Shown: positions 16,107 through 25,317, counted from the stretch's first letter. The stretch is DNA of 64,000 nucleotides from JACVRW01 sp963811055 (GCA_963811055.1 CAWEPQ010000014.1:62001-126000), one strand, 5' to 3'. A program made the numbers and translations. Notes: a model not told the origin generated them from the letters alone.

Positions 16107-17762
16107 ATGTCCCGGGGGAGCGAGGAGGGAGGCGACTTGTCTTTCGAGACGGAGGATCGCCCGCGCCGCGAAGAGGCCGAGATCGGGCGGAGCGGCACCT
16201 ACAAGACGCTGGACGAGCAGTCGGGCAAGCTCTCCCCGGCCGAGCAGCTCTTCGAGCGCCGCCGGCGGACGATCGGCCTGTTCGCGGGTCCGATCGTGCT
16301 CGCCGCGATGCTGCTGATCCCGTTCGACCTGGATCCGAACCAGCACCGGCTCGCGGCGATTCTCGCCTTCGTGATCGTCTGGTGGGTCACCGAGGCGATC
16401 CCGATCCCCGTGACCGCCCTGCTCGGGGTGACGCTCTGCGCGCTGCTCGAGGCCACGCCGCCGCCGGAGGAGGGCGACAGCAGCGTGGACGTGGTGTTCA
16501 GCCTCTTCACCGACGACACGATCTTCCTGTTCATCGGCAGCTTCATCATCGCCCAGGCGATGCTGGTGCACGGCCTCCACAAGCGGCTCGCGTACCGGGT
16601 GCTCGCGATACGGCAGGTGGGCGGCTCGACCTTCCGGATCATTCTCGCCTTCGGGCTGATCGGCGCGGTCACCTCACCGGTCATGTCGAACACGGCGGCC
16701 GCGGCCATGATGCTCCCGATCGCCCTCGGCGTGATGAGCGTGGTGGGCGGCATGGTGGCCAAGCAGGCCGACGGGGACCTGGACCCCGAGCGCCTGCGCT
16801 TCGGCGCCGCGCTAATGCTGGTGATCACCTACGGCATCACCGTGGGCGGCCTGCTGCTCCCGATCGGCAGCCCGCCGAACCTGATCGGCCGGGAGCTGCT
16901 CGAGCAGGAGACGGGCGAGCCGATCACGTTCGTCGAGTGGTTCCTCATGGCGCTGCCCATCGTGATCGTGATGTTCGTCGCCGTGGTGCTGGTGGTGGTC
17001 CTCTTCAACAGGCCCGAGGTCAAGCACGCCGAGGGCGTGGAGGAGTACGTGGAGGGGGAGCGCAGGAAGCTCGGACCACTCACGCGCGGCGAGAAGAACA
17101 CGCTGTTCGTGCTGGCGTTCGCGCTCGTGGGCTGGTTCCTGCCCGGCGTGGTGGGCACGATCGTGGGCGACGACGCGGACGCCTATAAGGAGGTGAGCGA
17201 GGCGGCCAACGAGGGCATCGTGGCGATCCTCGCCGCCACGCTGCTCTTCGTGCTGCCCGTGGACTGGGCGCGGCGGCGCTTCACCCTCAACTGGAACCAG
17301 GCGGCCGGGATCGACTGGGGGACCGTGATCCTCTTCGGCGGCGGGATCACGCTCGGCACCCTGCTGAGCCAGACCGGGCTGGCCACCGTCGTGGGCGAGT
17401 CGCTCTCGGACGCGATCGGGGTATCGAGCCTGCTCGGTGTGACGATCGTCGTTGTGATCGTGGCGGTGATCATCTCCGAGACGACCAGCAACACGGCGAG
17501 CGCCGCGATCGTCGTTCCGATCGCCATCTCGATCGCGGCGGCGGCCGACCTCAACCCGACGATCCCGGCGCTGGCGGCGATCTTCGGGGCCAACTACGGC
17601 TTCATGCTCCCGGTGTCCACTCCGCCGAACGCGATCGTGTACTCGTCGGGACTGCTGCCGATCACTCGGATGGTCAAAGCCGGGGCGGTGTTCGACGTGA
17701 TCGGGATAGTGCTGTGCGTGGTCGGTGTGTCGGTGATGGCCAACGTGGTCGGGCTGGTCTAG
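16107..17762 (+). CDS. SLC13/DASS-family sodium:anion (dicarboxylate) symporter
   Basis: The 551-residue polytopic membrane protein has the DASS internal repeat. Two SNT motifs (SNTAAAAMMLP around residue 195; TTSNTASAAIVVP around residue 460) are each followed by a substrate loop (LPIGSPPNLIG; LPVSTPPNAIVYSSG). The family imports succinate, citrate or sulfate with sodium. An acidic hydrophilic N-terminus of about 55 residues precedes the first helix. The ATG at 16107 was taken; no clear ribosome binding site decides it. Dicarboxylates are the most likely cargo. Confidence 0.9.
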   Translation: MSRGSEEGGDLSFETEDRPRREEAEIGRSGTYKTLDEQSGKLSPAEQLFERRRRTIGLFAGPIVLAAMLLIPFDLDPNQHRLAAILAFVIVWWVTEAIPIPVTALLGVTLCALLEATPPPEEGDSSVDVVFSLFTDDTIFLFIGSFIIAQAMLVHGLHKRLAYRVLAIRQVGGSTFRIILAFGLIGAVTSPVMSNTAAAAMMLPIALGVMSVVGGMVAKQADGDLDPERLRFGAALMLVITYGITVGGLLLPIGSPPNLIGRELLEQETGEPITFVEWFLMALPIVIVMFVAVVLVVVLFNRPEVKHAEGVEEYVEGERRKLGPLTRGEKNTLFVLAFALVGWFLPGVVGTIVGDDADAYKEVSEAANEGIVAILAATLLFVLPVDWARRRFTLNWNQAAGIDWGTVILFGGGITLGTLLSQTGLATVVGESLSDAIGVSSLLGVTIVVVIVAVIISETTSNTASAAIVVPIAISIAAAADLNPTIPALAAIFGANYGFMLPVSTPPNAIVYSSGLLPITRMVKAGAVFDVIGIVLCVVGVSVMANVVGLV

Positions 17763-17781
17763 CGCAGCACCGATGGATAAG

Positions 17782-17787
17782 TAGCCT
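17782..17787 (+). promoter_or_regulatory. Leaderless -10 box TAGCCT of the MFS gene
   Basis: TANNNT hexamer 6 bases before the ATG at 17794. Confidence 0.5.
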
Positions 17788-17793
17788 CGGGCC

Positions 17794-18963
17794 ATGTCCA
17801 GGCTCGCGCGCGCCGCCGGGCTGTCGGTGGCGGTGGGAGCCGCCACCGTGCTGCCGGGCTTTCTCGTAGGAGCGCTCGCGCTCCAGATGCGCGGGGACCT
17901 CGACGCGAGCGTCACGACAGTCGCGGCGGGGGTGACCGTCTTCTTCCTGGCCGGCGCGGTGGGGGCCGGCGCGGGCGGCCGGCTGGCAGAGCGCCTGGGC
18001 GCCCTCGCGGCGATGCGCGGGTCCGTGATCGTGACCGCCGTCTGCCTGTTCGCGATCGCCGGGCTGGCCGACTCCCTGGCGGCGGTGTTCGCGCTGCTGG
18101 CGGTGGCGGGGCTGGCCAACTCGGTGAACCAGCCCGCCATCAACCTCTTCATGGCTGACCAGGTCCCGCTCGACCGCCAGGGCCTCGCGTTCGGCATCAA
18201 GCAGTCCGCAATCCCCGGAGCGATCCTCGTGAGCGGCCTGGCGCTGCCGCTGCTGGCGATCCCGCTCGGGTGGCGGCCCACGTTCGCCATCTGCGGCGGC
18301 CTCGTGCTCGTGGTGGCCGTGATCGCCAGGCAGGGGAGCGGGTCCTTCCACCCGCCGGAGGAGCGCGAGCCGCCGCCGCGCGTGCAGCGCGAGCTGCTCT
18401 ACCTGGCGGTGGGCGCCGCGCTGGCGGGCGCCGGCGCCAACGCGCTCGCCACCTACCTGGTGGCCTCAGCGGTGGACGTGGGCATAGCCGAGGGCACAGC
18501 CGGCCTGCTGGCCGCCCTGGGCAGCGCGGCCAGTCTTGCGGTGCGCATGTCGCTCGGCGCGCGCGCGGACCGCCGGCACGACTACGGCTACGGCACCGTC
18601 GTGGCGCTGCTTGTGGCCGGGTCGGCGGGCTTCGCGCTGATGACGATCGACGTGCCCGCCCCGTTCGTGATCGGCGCGGTCACGGCGTTCGCCCTCGGCT
18701 GGGGCTGGCCGGGCCTGTTCAACCTCGCCGTGGTGGCCAACCACCGCGAGGCCCCCGCGGCGGCCACCGGCATCACGCAGAGCGGCATCTACGTGGGCGC
18801 GTCGCTCGGCCCGCTCGCCTACGGCCTGCTGGCCGACCGGATCGGGTACGGGGGCACCTGGGCCGTGGTGGCCGGCACGTCGCTGCTGGGGGCCGCCGTG
18901 ATGGCCGTGGCGGGCCGGGCCGACGTGGCGGCGCAGAGCCCCGTGGGTGCAGTTAAGGGCTAG
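17794..18963 (+). CDS. Major facilitator superfamily transporter
   Basis: The 389-residue membrane protein has about twelve hydrophobic segments in two halves separated by a short charged loop (around residue 190, EEREPPPRVQRE). The loop after helix 2 (GGRLAERLGALAAM) and its counterpart in the second half (LGARADRRHDYGYG) fit MFS motif A. QSGIYVGASLGPLAYGLLADRIGYG lies near the C-terminus. The substrate is not predictable. A palindromic element follows the stop directly. Confidence 0.85.
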   Translation: MSRLARAAGLSVAVGAATVLPGFLVGALALQMRGDLDASVTTVAAGVTVFFLAGAVGAGAGGRLAERLGALAAMRGSVIVTAVCLFAIAGLADSLAAVFALLAVAGLANSVNQPAINLFMADQVPLDRQGLAFGIKQSAIPGAILVSGLALPLLAIPLGWRPTFAICGGLVLVVAVIARQGSGSFHPPEEREPPPRVQRELLYLAVGAALAGAGANALATYLVASAVDVGIAEGTAGLLAALGSAASLAVRMSLGARADRRHDYGYGTVVALLVAGSAGFALMTIDVPAPFVIGAVTAFALGWGWPGLFNLAVVANHREAPAAATGITQSGIYVGASLGPLAYGLLADRIGYGGTWAVVAGTSLLGAAVMAVAGRADVAAQSPVGAVKG

Positions 18964-19004
18964 TCATCGGTGCGCAGCCGGCCGAGCCGGCTGCTTCCGC
19001 ACTA
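18964..19004 (+). repeat. Palindromic element A, copy 3
   Basis: Perfect stem GCAGCCGGC-CGA-GCCGGCTGC with the conserved flanks CATCGGT and TTCCGCACTA. It lies between the convergent ends of the MFS and enoyl-CoA hydratase genes and includes part of the latter's stop codon. Confidence 0.75.
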
Positions 19005-19781
19005 ACGCCCGGCGAACTGGGGGTCGCGCTTCTCGAAGAAGGCGCGCGCGCCCTCGGCGAAGTCCTCGGTGGCTGCCAGCGTCTCCTGCGCGGCCACCTC
19101 CTGCTCGAGCGTCGATGCCAGCGCCGGCTTGGCCGCCGCGTCCAGCACGCGCTTGGCCAGGGCCACGGCCCTGGGAGCCGCGGCGAGCAGCTCGCCAGCG
19201 AGCGCGTCGGCGGCGTCCTGGAGGCCCTGGGCCGGGGCGATCCGGTTGGCGAAGCCGATCCGGTACGCCTCGTGGCCGTCGATGACCTTGCCGGTCATGA
19301 TCAGCTCCTTCGCGCGGCCGATTCCGACGACCGCCGGCAGGCGCGAGCAGCCGCCCACGTCGGGCAGCAGGCCCACTCGCACCTCCATGATCCCGGCCAC
19401 GGCGTCCTCGGCCATCACGCGGAAGTCGCAGGCCAGCGCCAGCTCGAAGGCCCCGCCGAGCGCCGCGCCGTGGATCTGGCAGATCGTGGGCTTCGGCATC
19501 TCCTCGAGCAGGTTCCACCAGCCGATGAGCGGGCGCCGGAAGCTCCGCAGGCCCTCCGGGCTCTCGGAGAGGTCGCGCAGGTCGTTCAGATCCATTCCGG
19601 AGGAGAACATGGCGCCCTCGCCGCGCACGATCACCACGCGCACCGAGTCGTCGTCGGCGGCGGCCTCGATGGCCGGACCGAGCTCCCGGATCAGCTCGCC
19701 GTTCATCGCGTTGCGCTTGTTCGGCCGGTTGAGAACGAGGTGGCGGACCGCTCCGCTGTCCTCGACCTTGATCAGTGACAT
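19002..19781 (-). CDS. Enoyl-CoA hydratase/isomerase family protein
   Basis: The 259-residue crotonase-fold enzyme hydrates or isomerises enoyl-CoA in fatty acid or branched-chain acyl-CoA breakdown. The oxyanion-hole segments are GAMFSSGMDLNDL (residues about 58-70) and IHGAALGGAFELALACDFRV (about 105-125). VGLLPDVGG follows, with Asp where a catalytic Glu can occur. The start is ATG at 19781, with a good ribosome binding site (ggggag). The longer open frame upstream only translates palindromic element copy 4. It is flanked on both sides by palindromic elements. Confidence 0.9.
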   Translation of the reverse strand: MSLIKVEDSGAVRHLVLNRPNKRNAMNGELIRELGPAIEAAADDDSVRVVIVRGEGAMFSSGMDLNDLRDLSESPEGLRSFRRPLIGWWNLLEEMPKPTICQIHGAALGGAFELALACDFRVMAEDAVAGIMEVRVGLLPDVGGCSRLPAVVGIGRAKELIMTGKVIDGHEAYRIGFANRIAPAQGLQDAADALAGELLAAAPRAVALAKRVLDAAAKPALASTLEQEVAAQETLAATEDFAEGARAFFEKRDPQFAGR

Positions 19782-19805
19782 GTAGGCTCCCCGCGCTCGA
19801 ACGAT

Positions 19806-19845
19806 GACATCGGTGCGCAGCCGGCCAGCCGGCTGCTGCCGCACA
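19806..19845 (+). repeat. Palindromic element A, copy 4
   Basis: Stem GCAGCCGGC/GCCGGCTGC with a two-base loop (CA), flanks GACATCGGT and GCCGCACA. It sits between the divergent enoyl-CoA hydratase and 3-hydroxyacyl-CoA dehydrogenase genes. Confidence 0.75.
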
Positions 19846-19864
19846 CCCGGACGAAGGCAGGCTA

Positions 19865-20749
19865 GTGGAGATCAAGAAGGTCGGAGTGCTCGGCTGCGGG
19901 CTCATGGGGCACGGCATCGCGCAGGTGGCGGCACAGGCCGGCTACGACGTGGTGGTGCGCGAGGTGGACCAGGGCAAGCTCGACAAGGGGCTGGCCAAGA
20001 TCGAGAAGCAGCTGGGGCGCGCCGTGGAGAAGGGCCGTCTCGAGCAGGCCGACGCCGACGCCGTGCGGGGCCGCCTGCAGGGCACGCTCGACTACGGCGA
20101 CCTCGCCGACTGCGACCTGGTGATCGAGGCGATCACCGAGGACCTCGACCTGAAGCTCGAGATGTGGCGCGAGGTGGACTCGATCGTCAAGCCCGAGGCG
20201 GTGTTCGCCACCAACACGTCGTCACTTGCGGTGATCGACCAGGCGGCGGCCACCTCCCGGCCCGAGCGCTTCCTCGGCCTCCACTACTTCAACCCGGCGC
20301 AGGTGATGAAGCTGGTCGAGGTGGTGCGCGGCATCACCACCTCCGACGAGGCCTTCGACGTGGGCACGAGCTTCACGCACTCGATCGGCAAGCTCGGCAT
20401 CCCGACCCGCGACAAGGCCGGCTTCATCGTCAACCGGTTGCTGGTGCCCTACATGCTCGACGCCATCCGCGCCTACGAGGAGGGCGTCGGCTCGATCGAC
20501 GAGATCGACGCGGCCATGAAGGCGGGCGCCGCGCATCCGATGGGGCCGCTCACGCTGTCCGACTTCGTGGGCCTCGACACGCTCGGCTCGATCTGCGACG
20601 TGATGTACGACGAGTTCCGCGAGCGCCGCTTCGCGCAGCCGCCGACGCTGCGCAAGATGCTGGCCGCGGGCTGGTACGGGCAGAAGAGCGGGATGGGGTT
20701 CTACGACTGGTCCGGCGAGTCGCCGGTGCCGAACCCGCAGCTGGGCTAG
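19865..20749 (+). CDS. 3-hydroxybutyryl-CoA / 3-hydroxyacyl-CoA dehydrogenase
   Basis: The 294-residue soluble dehydrogenase oxidises (S)-3-hydroxyacyl-CoA with NAD(P). The N-terminal GVLGCGLMGHGIAQ (residues 7-20) is the Rossmann motif. NTSSLAV around residue 118 and the catalytic His in GLHYFNPAQVMKLVEVV (around residue 140) are present, and the C-terminal domain has NRLLVPYMLDAIR and GPLTLSDFVGLDT. The length is that of the stand-alone PaaH/Hbd/FadB2 type. It starts at GTG 19865 and is divergent from the enoyl-CoA hydratase gene, which catalyses the preceding step. Confidence 0.92.
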   Translation: MEIKKVGVLGCGLMGHGIAQVAAQAGYDVVVREVDQGKLDKGLAKIEKQLGRAVEKGRLEQADADAVRGRLQGTLDYGDLADCDLVIEAITEDLDLKLEMWREVDSIVKPEAVFATNTSSLAVIDQAAATSRPERFLGLHYFNPAQVMKLVEVVRGITTSDEAFDVGTSFTHSIGKLGIPTRDKAGFIVNRLLVPYMLDAIRAYEEGVGSIDEIDAAMKAGAAHPMGPLTLSDFVGLDTLGSICDVMYDEFRERRFAQPPTLRKMLAAGWYGQKSGMGFYDWSGESPVPNPQLG

Positions 20750-20760
20750 CGCGGGTCGGT

Positions 20761-20864
20761 CCAAGCGCCAGGGTGTGGGCCGACTTTTCGGTCACATAGC
20801 CCGCCCCGGCAACCGGAGTGAGGGGCGAGTTCCTCCCGCTATGCGGGACAAATCCGCACCTCAC
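20761..20864 (-). repeat. Interspersed repeat B, copy 2
   Basis: Reverse-orientation partner of 286-414. It shares the gtgaggtgcggatt/cccgcatagcggg end and the aaaagtcggc/cacac/cgcttgg end, and is about 25 bases shorter in the variable middle. It lies just after the 3-hydroxyacyl-CoA dehydrogenase stop. Confidence 0.7.
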
Positions 20865-20893
20865 TCACCTCCCCACCGAGTTGCAGCAAACGC

Positions 20894-20915
20894 CCGGGGC
20901 AGATCGGCGCCCCGG
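20894..20915. terminator. Possible bidirectional hairpin terminator
   Basis: Inverted repeat CCGGGGC-N8-GCCCCGG between two convergent genes. There is no T-tract, as is common at high GC. Confidence 0.35.
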
Positions 20916-20937
20916 ACTGACACCTCACACCCCAGGC

Positions 20938-21264
20938 CTAGCGGCGCGAGACGGACGCGAGCGGCACCGTCGACGCGCGGCCCTGCTTGAGCCAAAAAAC
21001 GGTGGCGGTGCCCGCCTTGGGGTCGATCGCCTGGACCTTGCCCAGTTCGCCGGTGGTCTTCTTCCGGACGTGCCCCGGGGGGAGCGGGCCGGCGGTCCTC
21101 ACCGGCTCCGGTGAGGGCGCGCGCTTACGGGGCGGCTTCGGTGTCCTGGCCGGAGGCGGGGGCGCGAGCGGCTCGGCCCCTGGCTTCTTGAGCACCTTCT
21201 CGAGCGGCACCACGTTGGCGCCTGTGCCCTTCGTCTCAGTGTCCAATACCCAGACCTTTCCCAT
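20938..21264 (-). CDS. Conserved hypothetical protein with basic Pro-rich middle
   Basis: The 108-residue protein has an N-terminal MGKVWVLDTETKGTGANVVP. The middle is Pro/Lys/Arg-rich and low complexity (residues about 25-62). The small C-terminal beta-like domain (TTGELGKVQAIDPKAGTATV) looks like an SH3/KOW-type fold by composition only. No family with known function is recognised. It starts at ATG 21264 with a TAGAGT box 8 bases upstream, divergent from the carboxylase gene. Confidence 0.7.
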   Translation of the reverse strand: MGKVWVLDTETKGTGANVVPLEKVLKKPGAEPLAPPPPARTPKPPRKRAPSPEPVRTAGPLPPGHVRKKTTGELGKVQAIDPKAGTATVFWLKQGRASTVPLASVSRR

Positions 21265-21272
21265 CCCGTTCG

Positions 21273-21278
21273 ACTCTA
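21273..21278 (-). promoter_or_regulatory. Leaderless -10 box TAGAGT of the hypothetical gene at 20938
   Basis: TANNNT hexamer 8 bases before the ATG at 21264. Confidence 0.5.
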
Positions 21279-21286
21279 GCGCCGGA

Positions 21287-21292
21287 TAAGGT
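21287..21292 (+). promoter_or_regulatory. Leaderless -10 box TAAGGT of the acyl-CoA carboxylase gene
   Basis: TANNNT hexamer 7 bases before GTG 21300. It overlaps the other candidate start, GTG 21291, which is therefore unlikely. Confidence 0.45.
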
Positions 21293-21299
21293 GGCCGCC

Positions 21300-22811
21300 G
21301 TGACGACCTTCGAAGAGGCCCTCGACCGGGCCAGGGCGGGCGGTCCGCAGCGCCACCACGACAAGTCGCGCGAGCAGGGAAAGCTCCCGGCTCGCGAGCG
21401 TGTGGACCGGCTCGTGGATCCCGGCTCGCTGGTGGAGGACGCGCTGCTCGCCAACTGGCAGGAGGAGGGTCTCGGGGCCGACGGGGTGATCACCGGGATG
21501 GCGACGGTGGCGGGCAGGCCCGTGGCCCTGATGGCCAACGATCCCACCGTCAAGGCCGGGTCCTGGGGGCCCAAGACGGTGGAGAAGATCATCCGCGTGC
21601 AGGAGCAGGCGCTCGCGCAGCGCGTCCCGATGATCTACCTGGTGGACTCGGCCGGCGCCAGGATCACCGACCAGGTCCAGATGTTCCCGGGCCGCCGCGG
21701 CGCCGGGCGGATCTTCCACACCGAGGTGAAGCTCTCGGGCGTGGTGCCGCAGGTGTGCGTGCTGTTCGGGCCGAGCGCGGCCGGCGGCGCCTACATCCCG
21801 GCGTTCTGCGACGTGGTGATCATGCGCGACGGCAACGCCTCGATGTACCTCGGCTCGCCGCGGATGGCGGAGATGGTGATCGGCGAGAGCGTGACGCTCG
21901 AGGAGATGGGCGGCGCGCGGATGCACACCAGCGTCTCCGGCTGCGGCCATTTCCTCGTGAAGTCGGACGAGGAGGGCATCGACCTCGCCCAGCGCTACCT
22001 GTCCTACTTCCCGCGCAACTGGGAGGAGTCCCCGCCGCCGGCGCCGCCGGCCGAGCCGGAGGCGGCTCTGCCGGAGATCCCGGCGGACGAGAACAAGCCG
22101 TTCGACATGCAGGAGCTGATCGCCGGGCTGGTGGACGCGGGCTCGTTCCTCGAGGTGCACCCGCGGTGGGCCAAGGAGCTGGTCGTGGGCTACGCGCGGC
22201 TCGAGGGTCGGGTGGTGGGCATCGTGGCCAACCAGCCGCGCCACAAGGGCGGCGTGCTCTTCGTGGACTCGGCCGACAAGGCCGCGCGGTTCATCTGGAC
22301 CTGCAACGCGTTCAACGTGCCGCTGCTGTTCCTGGCGGACGTGCCCGGGTTCATGATCGGCACCCAGGTGGAGCGCCAGGGGATCATCCGCGCCGGCGCG
22401 AAGATGATCTCGGCGGTGTCGGAGGCCACCGTGCCCACGATCTCGGTGATCGTCCGGAAGGCCTACGGGGCCGGGCTCTACGCGATGGCGGGCCCCGCCT
22501 ACGAGCCCGATGCGGTCCTGGCGCTGCCGAACGCGAAGATCGCCGTGATGGGCCCGCAGGCGGCCATCAACGCCGTCTTCTACAACCAGCTCCAGGCGAT
22601 CGAGGATGAGGGCGAGCGCGCCCGGCGCACCGAGGAGCTGCGGGCCGAGTACGGCGAGGAGATCGACATCCTGCACCTCGCGTCCGAGCTGGTGGTGGAC
22701 GCCGTGATACCGGCCACGGGCCTGCGCGGCGAGCTGGTCCGGCGCTTCGAGGCCTATGCGGACCGCGAGCGGTCCTGGCCCGCCAAGCGCAACGCGGTCA
22801 CCCCGGTCTGA
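21300..22811 (+). CDS. Biotin-dependent acyl-CoA carboxylase, carboxyltransferase subunit
   Basis: The 503-residue carboxyltransferase has both crotonase-like halves. FGPSAAGGAYIPAFCDVVIM (first oxyanion hole, around residue 160) and PGFMIGTQVERQGIIRAGAKM plus RKAYGAGLYAMAGPAYEPDA (second half, around residues 350-410) are visible. It transfers CO2 from carboxybiotin to an acyl-CoA, in the propionyl-, methylcrotonyl- or acetyl-CoA carboxylase family. The biotin-carrying alpha subunit is not in the window. Neighbouring HMG-CoA lyase and valine-catabolism genes favour methylcrotonyl- or propionyl-CoA. The start at GTG 21300 is chosen from the -10 box. Confidence 0.9.
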   Translation: MTTFEEALDRARAGGPQRHHDKSREQGKLPARERVDRLVDPGSLVEDALLANWQEEGLGADGVITGMATVAGRPVALMANDPTVKAGSWGPKTVEKIIRVQEQALAQRVPMIYLVDSAGARITDQVQMFPGRRGAGRIFHTEVKLSGVVPQVCVLFGPSAAGGAYIPAFCDVVIMRDGNASMYLGSPRMAEMVIGESVTLEEMGGARMHTSVSGCGHFLVKSDEEGIDLAQRYLSYFPRNWEESPPPAPPAEPEAALPEIPADENKPFDMQELIAGLVDAGSFLEVHPRWAKELVVGYARLEGRVVGIVANQPRHKGGVLFVDSADKAARFIWTCNAFNVPLLFLADVPGFMIGTQVERQGIIRAGAKMISAVSEATVPTISVIVRKAYGAGLYAMAGPAYEPDAVLALPNAKIAVMGPQAAINAVFYNQLQAIEDEGERARRTEELRAEYGEEIDILHLASELVVDAVIPATGLRGELVRRFEAYADRERSWPAKRNAVTPV

Positions 22812-22820
22812 GCAGCGCGC

Positions 22821-25317
22821 CTAGCGGCGCGCGTAGGTGGCCGTGTACGTGCCCGCCGCGATGGCGGTGATGCCGTGGGTGCCCACGCCGCCGTCGCTCC
22901 ACGACCGGAAGTCGTAGGTGCCGCCCGTGAGCGTCTGCGGCGTGGGGGCGGAGAGCGTGTTGGCCGATCCCTCGATCACGGTGACGTTGAACGGCGTGGT
23001 GCGGGCCGCGCCGTTCACCGTGAGCGAGAGGCCGGTCGGGCTCGATCGCAGCGCCAGCTCCACGGTCCGCGGGTCGAGCCGGATCACCTGAGTGTCCGTG
23101 AGCCCGCCGCTGTCCGTGGCGGTGAGGTGCAGCTCCAGATAGGAGGGGTACTCGTGATCCGGCGCGGCGAAGCCCCCGCCGCTGCCCGTGAAGGTCTGCA
23201 GCGCGTGTGAGTGGCAGTTGGACGGGCAGTGCTGCAGGACGAGCGACCAACTCAGGCGGCTGGCGGGCACGGTGCCGTCCTGCTTGTCGGTGGCCCCGCC
23301 GCCGAAGGCGATCCCCTGGCCGACCTTCCAGCGCAGACCGGGGGAGGGGGACGAGATCGTGGCGATGGGCGCGGAGTTCCCGACGGTGATGGCCACGTGG
23401 TCGGTGCTCGACGCCCCGTGGCTGTCGGTGACTCTGAGCCCGACCGCGTACACACCCCGTGTGCCGTAGGTCCAGCGCTGGAGGGCGGTGTCGGAGTCGT
23501 CGTACGCGCCGTCGCCGTCGGTGTCCCAGGCGTACGTGAGCGCGTCCCCGTCGGGGTCGGTGGACTGGCGGGCGTCGTACTGCACCGGCAGCGGCGCCTC
23601 ACCGCTGGTGGGGGTGGCCAGCGCCACGGCCTTCGGCGCCTGGTTGCCCTGGGTGTAGTGGATCCGCTTGATATCGCCGCCCCACACGTCGGCGTAGAAG
23701 AGGTCGTTGCCGGGGCCGAACTGGATGTCCACCGGCATGGCGGCACCGCTGCGGAACCATCTGATCCGCGAGGTGCTGGGAAGCAGCCCGCCGGAGCGTT
23801 CCATCACCCAGATGCAGTTGCGCGCGTAATCGGCGAAGAAGAGCGCGCCGTCGAACTCCGCCGGGAGCGTGCTTCCCGGTGGGTTGAAGGCCATCCCGGA
23901 CGCCGACGAGGTCCCCACCGGGCAGGGGTCCTCGGGGGTCACCTTCGCCGCATGGGCGTAGTTGGCGAAGGGCGTGGTCGTGCCGCCCGCCGCGTAGAGG
24001 CTCTCGCAGAGGTTGAGGTTGGCCGAGTCGTAGCCGCTCTGCCGCGAGCCGCCCTCGTAACAGGGCCAGCCGAAGTTCTCGACGGTCGAGTCGGCCGAGT
24101 CGACCACGCGGTTGATCTCCTCGGTGGTGTTCCAACCCACGTCGCCGATCCAGACCTCGCGCGTGCCCGGCCGGATGGCGAAGCGGAATGGGTTGCGCAG
24201 CCCATAGGCCACGATCCGCCTGGCGTTGGCATCGGTGCTGGCCGCGAGCGGGTTGGTGGGGACCGCGGCGCCGGTATCCGGGTTCACTCGGAGGAGGGTC
24301 CCGTCGAGCGTGTTCGGATCGCCGGTGGTGCGGCGGTCCTGGCTGCGCAGAGCGCCGCCCTCGCTGGTCGGCGGCGTCTGCGCCCCGCCCACGCCCGCCG
24401 GCGGATCGCCGCAGGGGTTGCGCGGCATGCCCATCTGCCCGTAGTCCACGAAGTCGGGGCTCGCGGCGTCGCCGGCGCTCACGTACAGCGACCCCTCGGA
24501 GTCGAAGCGCAGGTCTCCGATGGAGTGGGTCTGGCCCTGCTGGCACCAGTCCTCGATCAGCACCTGCTCGCTTCCCACCATCTGGTTGCCCTGGATCTGG
24601 AGGCGTGAGAGCCGGGCGCTCGTCACGCAGCCGTGCGTGCTCGCCCCCGGTGGATCGGGGCAGTCGTCGTTCCAGGTGGGCGCGGTGCCGCCGATGGGGG
24701 CGTCGTAGGTGTAGAGCACGTAGATGAACGGCTTGGCCGGGAAGTCCGGGTCGATCGCCAGGCCGAGGAGGCCGCGGTCCCAGTATGTGGTCCACGCGCG
24801 TCCTGAGGTTCGCGACCACGGTCGGGGTGGGGTCCTCGAGACCGTCAAAAACCTTGATCCCGCCGGGCTTCTCGGCCACGAACACCCGGCCGTCCGGTGC
24901 GAAGCGCACGGCGGTGGGGGCCTCCAGGCCGCTGAAGGCGGTGGTCTCCTGGAAGCCGGGCAGCAGGCCGGGGGAACCGGTACGGACCGTGCGATCGGGG
25001 CTGCACCCGCTGCCGTCCGCGTTGGATGCGCACGCGCGGAAGTGGTAGGTGGTGTCGGCCGCCAGCCCGGTCACGCGCTCGGCCACGTTCTGCTGAGCCG
25101 GGGTCGCAGCCACGCTGCGGTGCGGCGTCTCGGACCCGTACGAGGTGGTCTTGCCGTACTGGAACCACCAGGTGCTGGGCTTCCCTCCGGGCGAGCCGTG
25201 GGCGCGCAGCGTGGCGGCCCTATCGGTCACGTCGGTGGCCGGATCGGTCACGCCGGAGGCGCATCCGGCCACGACGAGACAGACCGCCGCGAGCGCGAGC
25301 ACGCGCACGCAAACCAC
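22821..25317 (-). pseudogene. Sorbosone/aldose-dehydrogenase-like lipoprotein with PKD domain, frameshifted
   Basis: About 830 residues once repaired. In order: a lipoprotein signal (lipobox VVAGC), an FN3-like module (DPATDVTDRAATLRAHG), a six-bladed glucose/sorbosone dehydrogenase propeller, a PKD domain (ALTYAWDTDGDGAYDDSDTA) and a C-terminal beta domain. Relative to the intact paralog at 43644-46226, one extra T at 24784 shifts the frame inside VDHIWDRGLLG; both halves otherwise align throughout. The start is uncertain: GTG 25317, or CTG 25344 behind an AGAGG. It could be a recent pseudogene or a sequencing error. Confidence 0.85.

Noticed and set aside
19782..19844. N-terminal extension of the enoyl-CoA hydratase
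   Set aside because: It would translate palindromic element copy 4; the ATG at 19781 has a good ribosome binding site and the normal family N-terminus.
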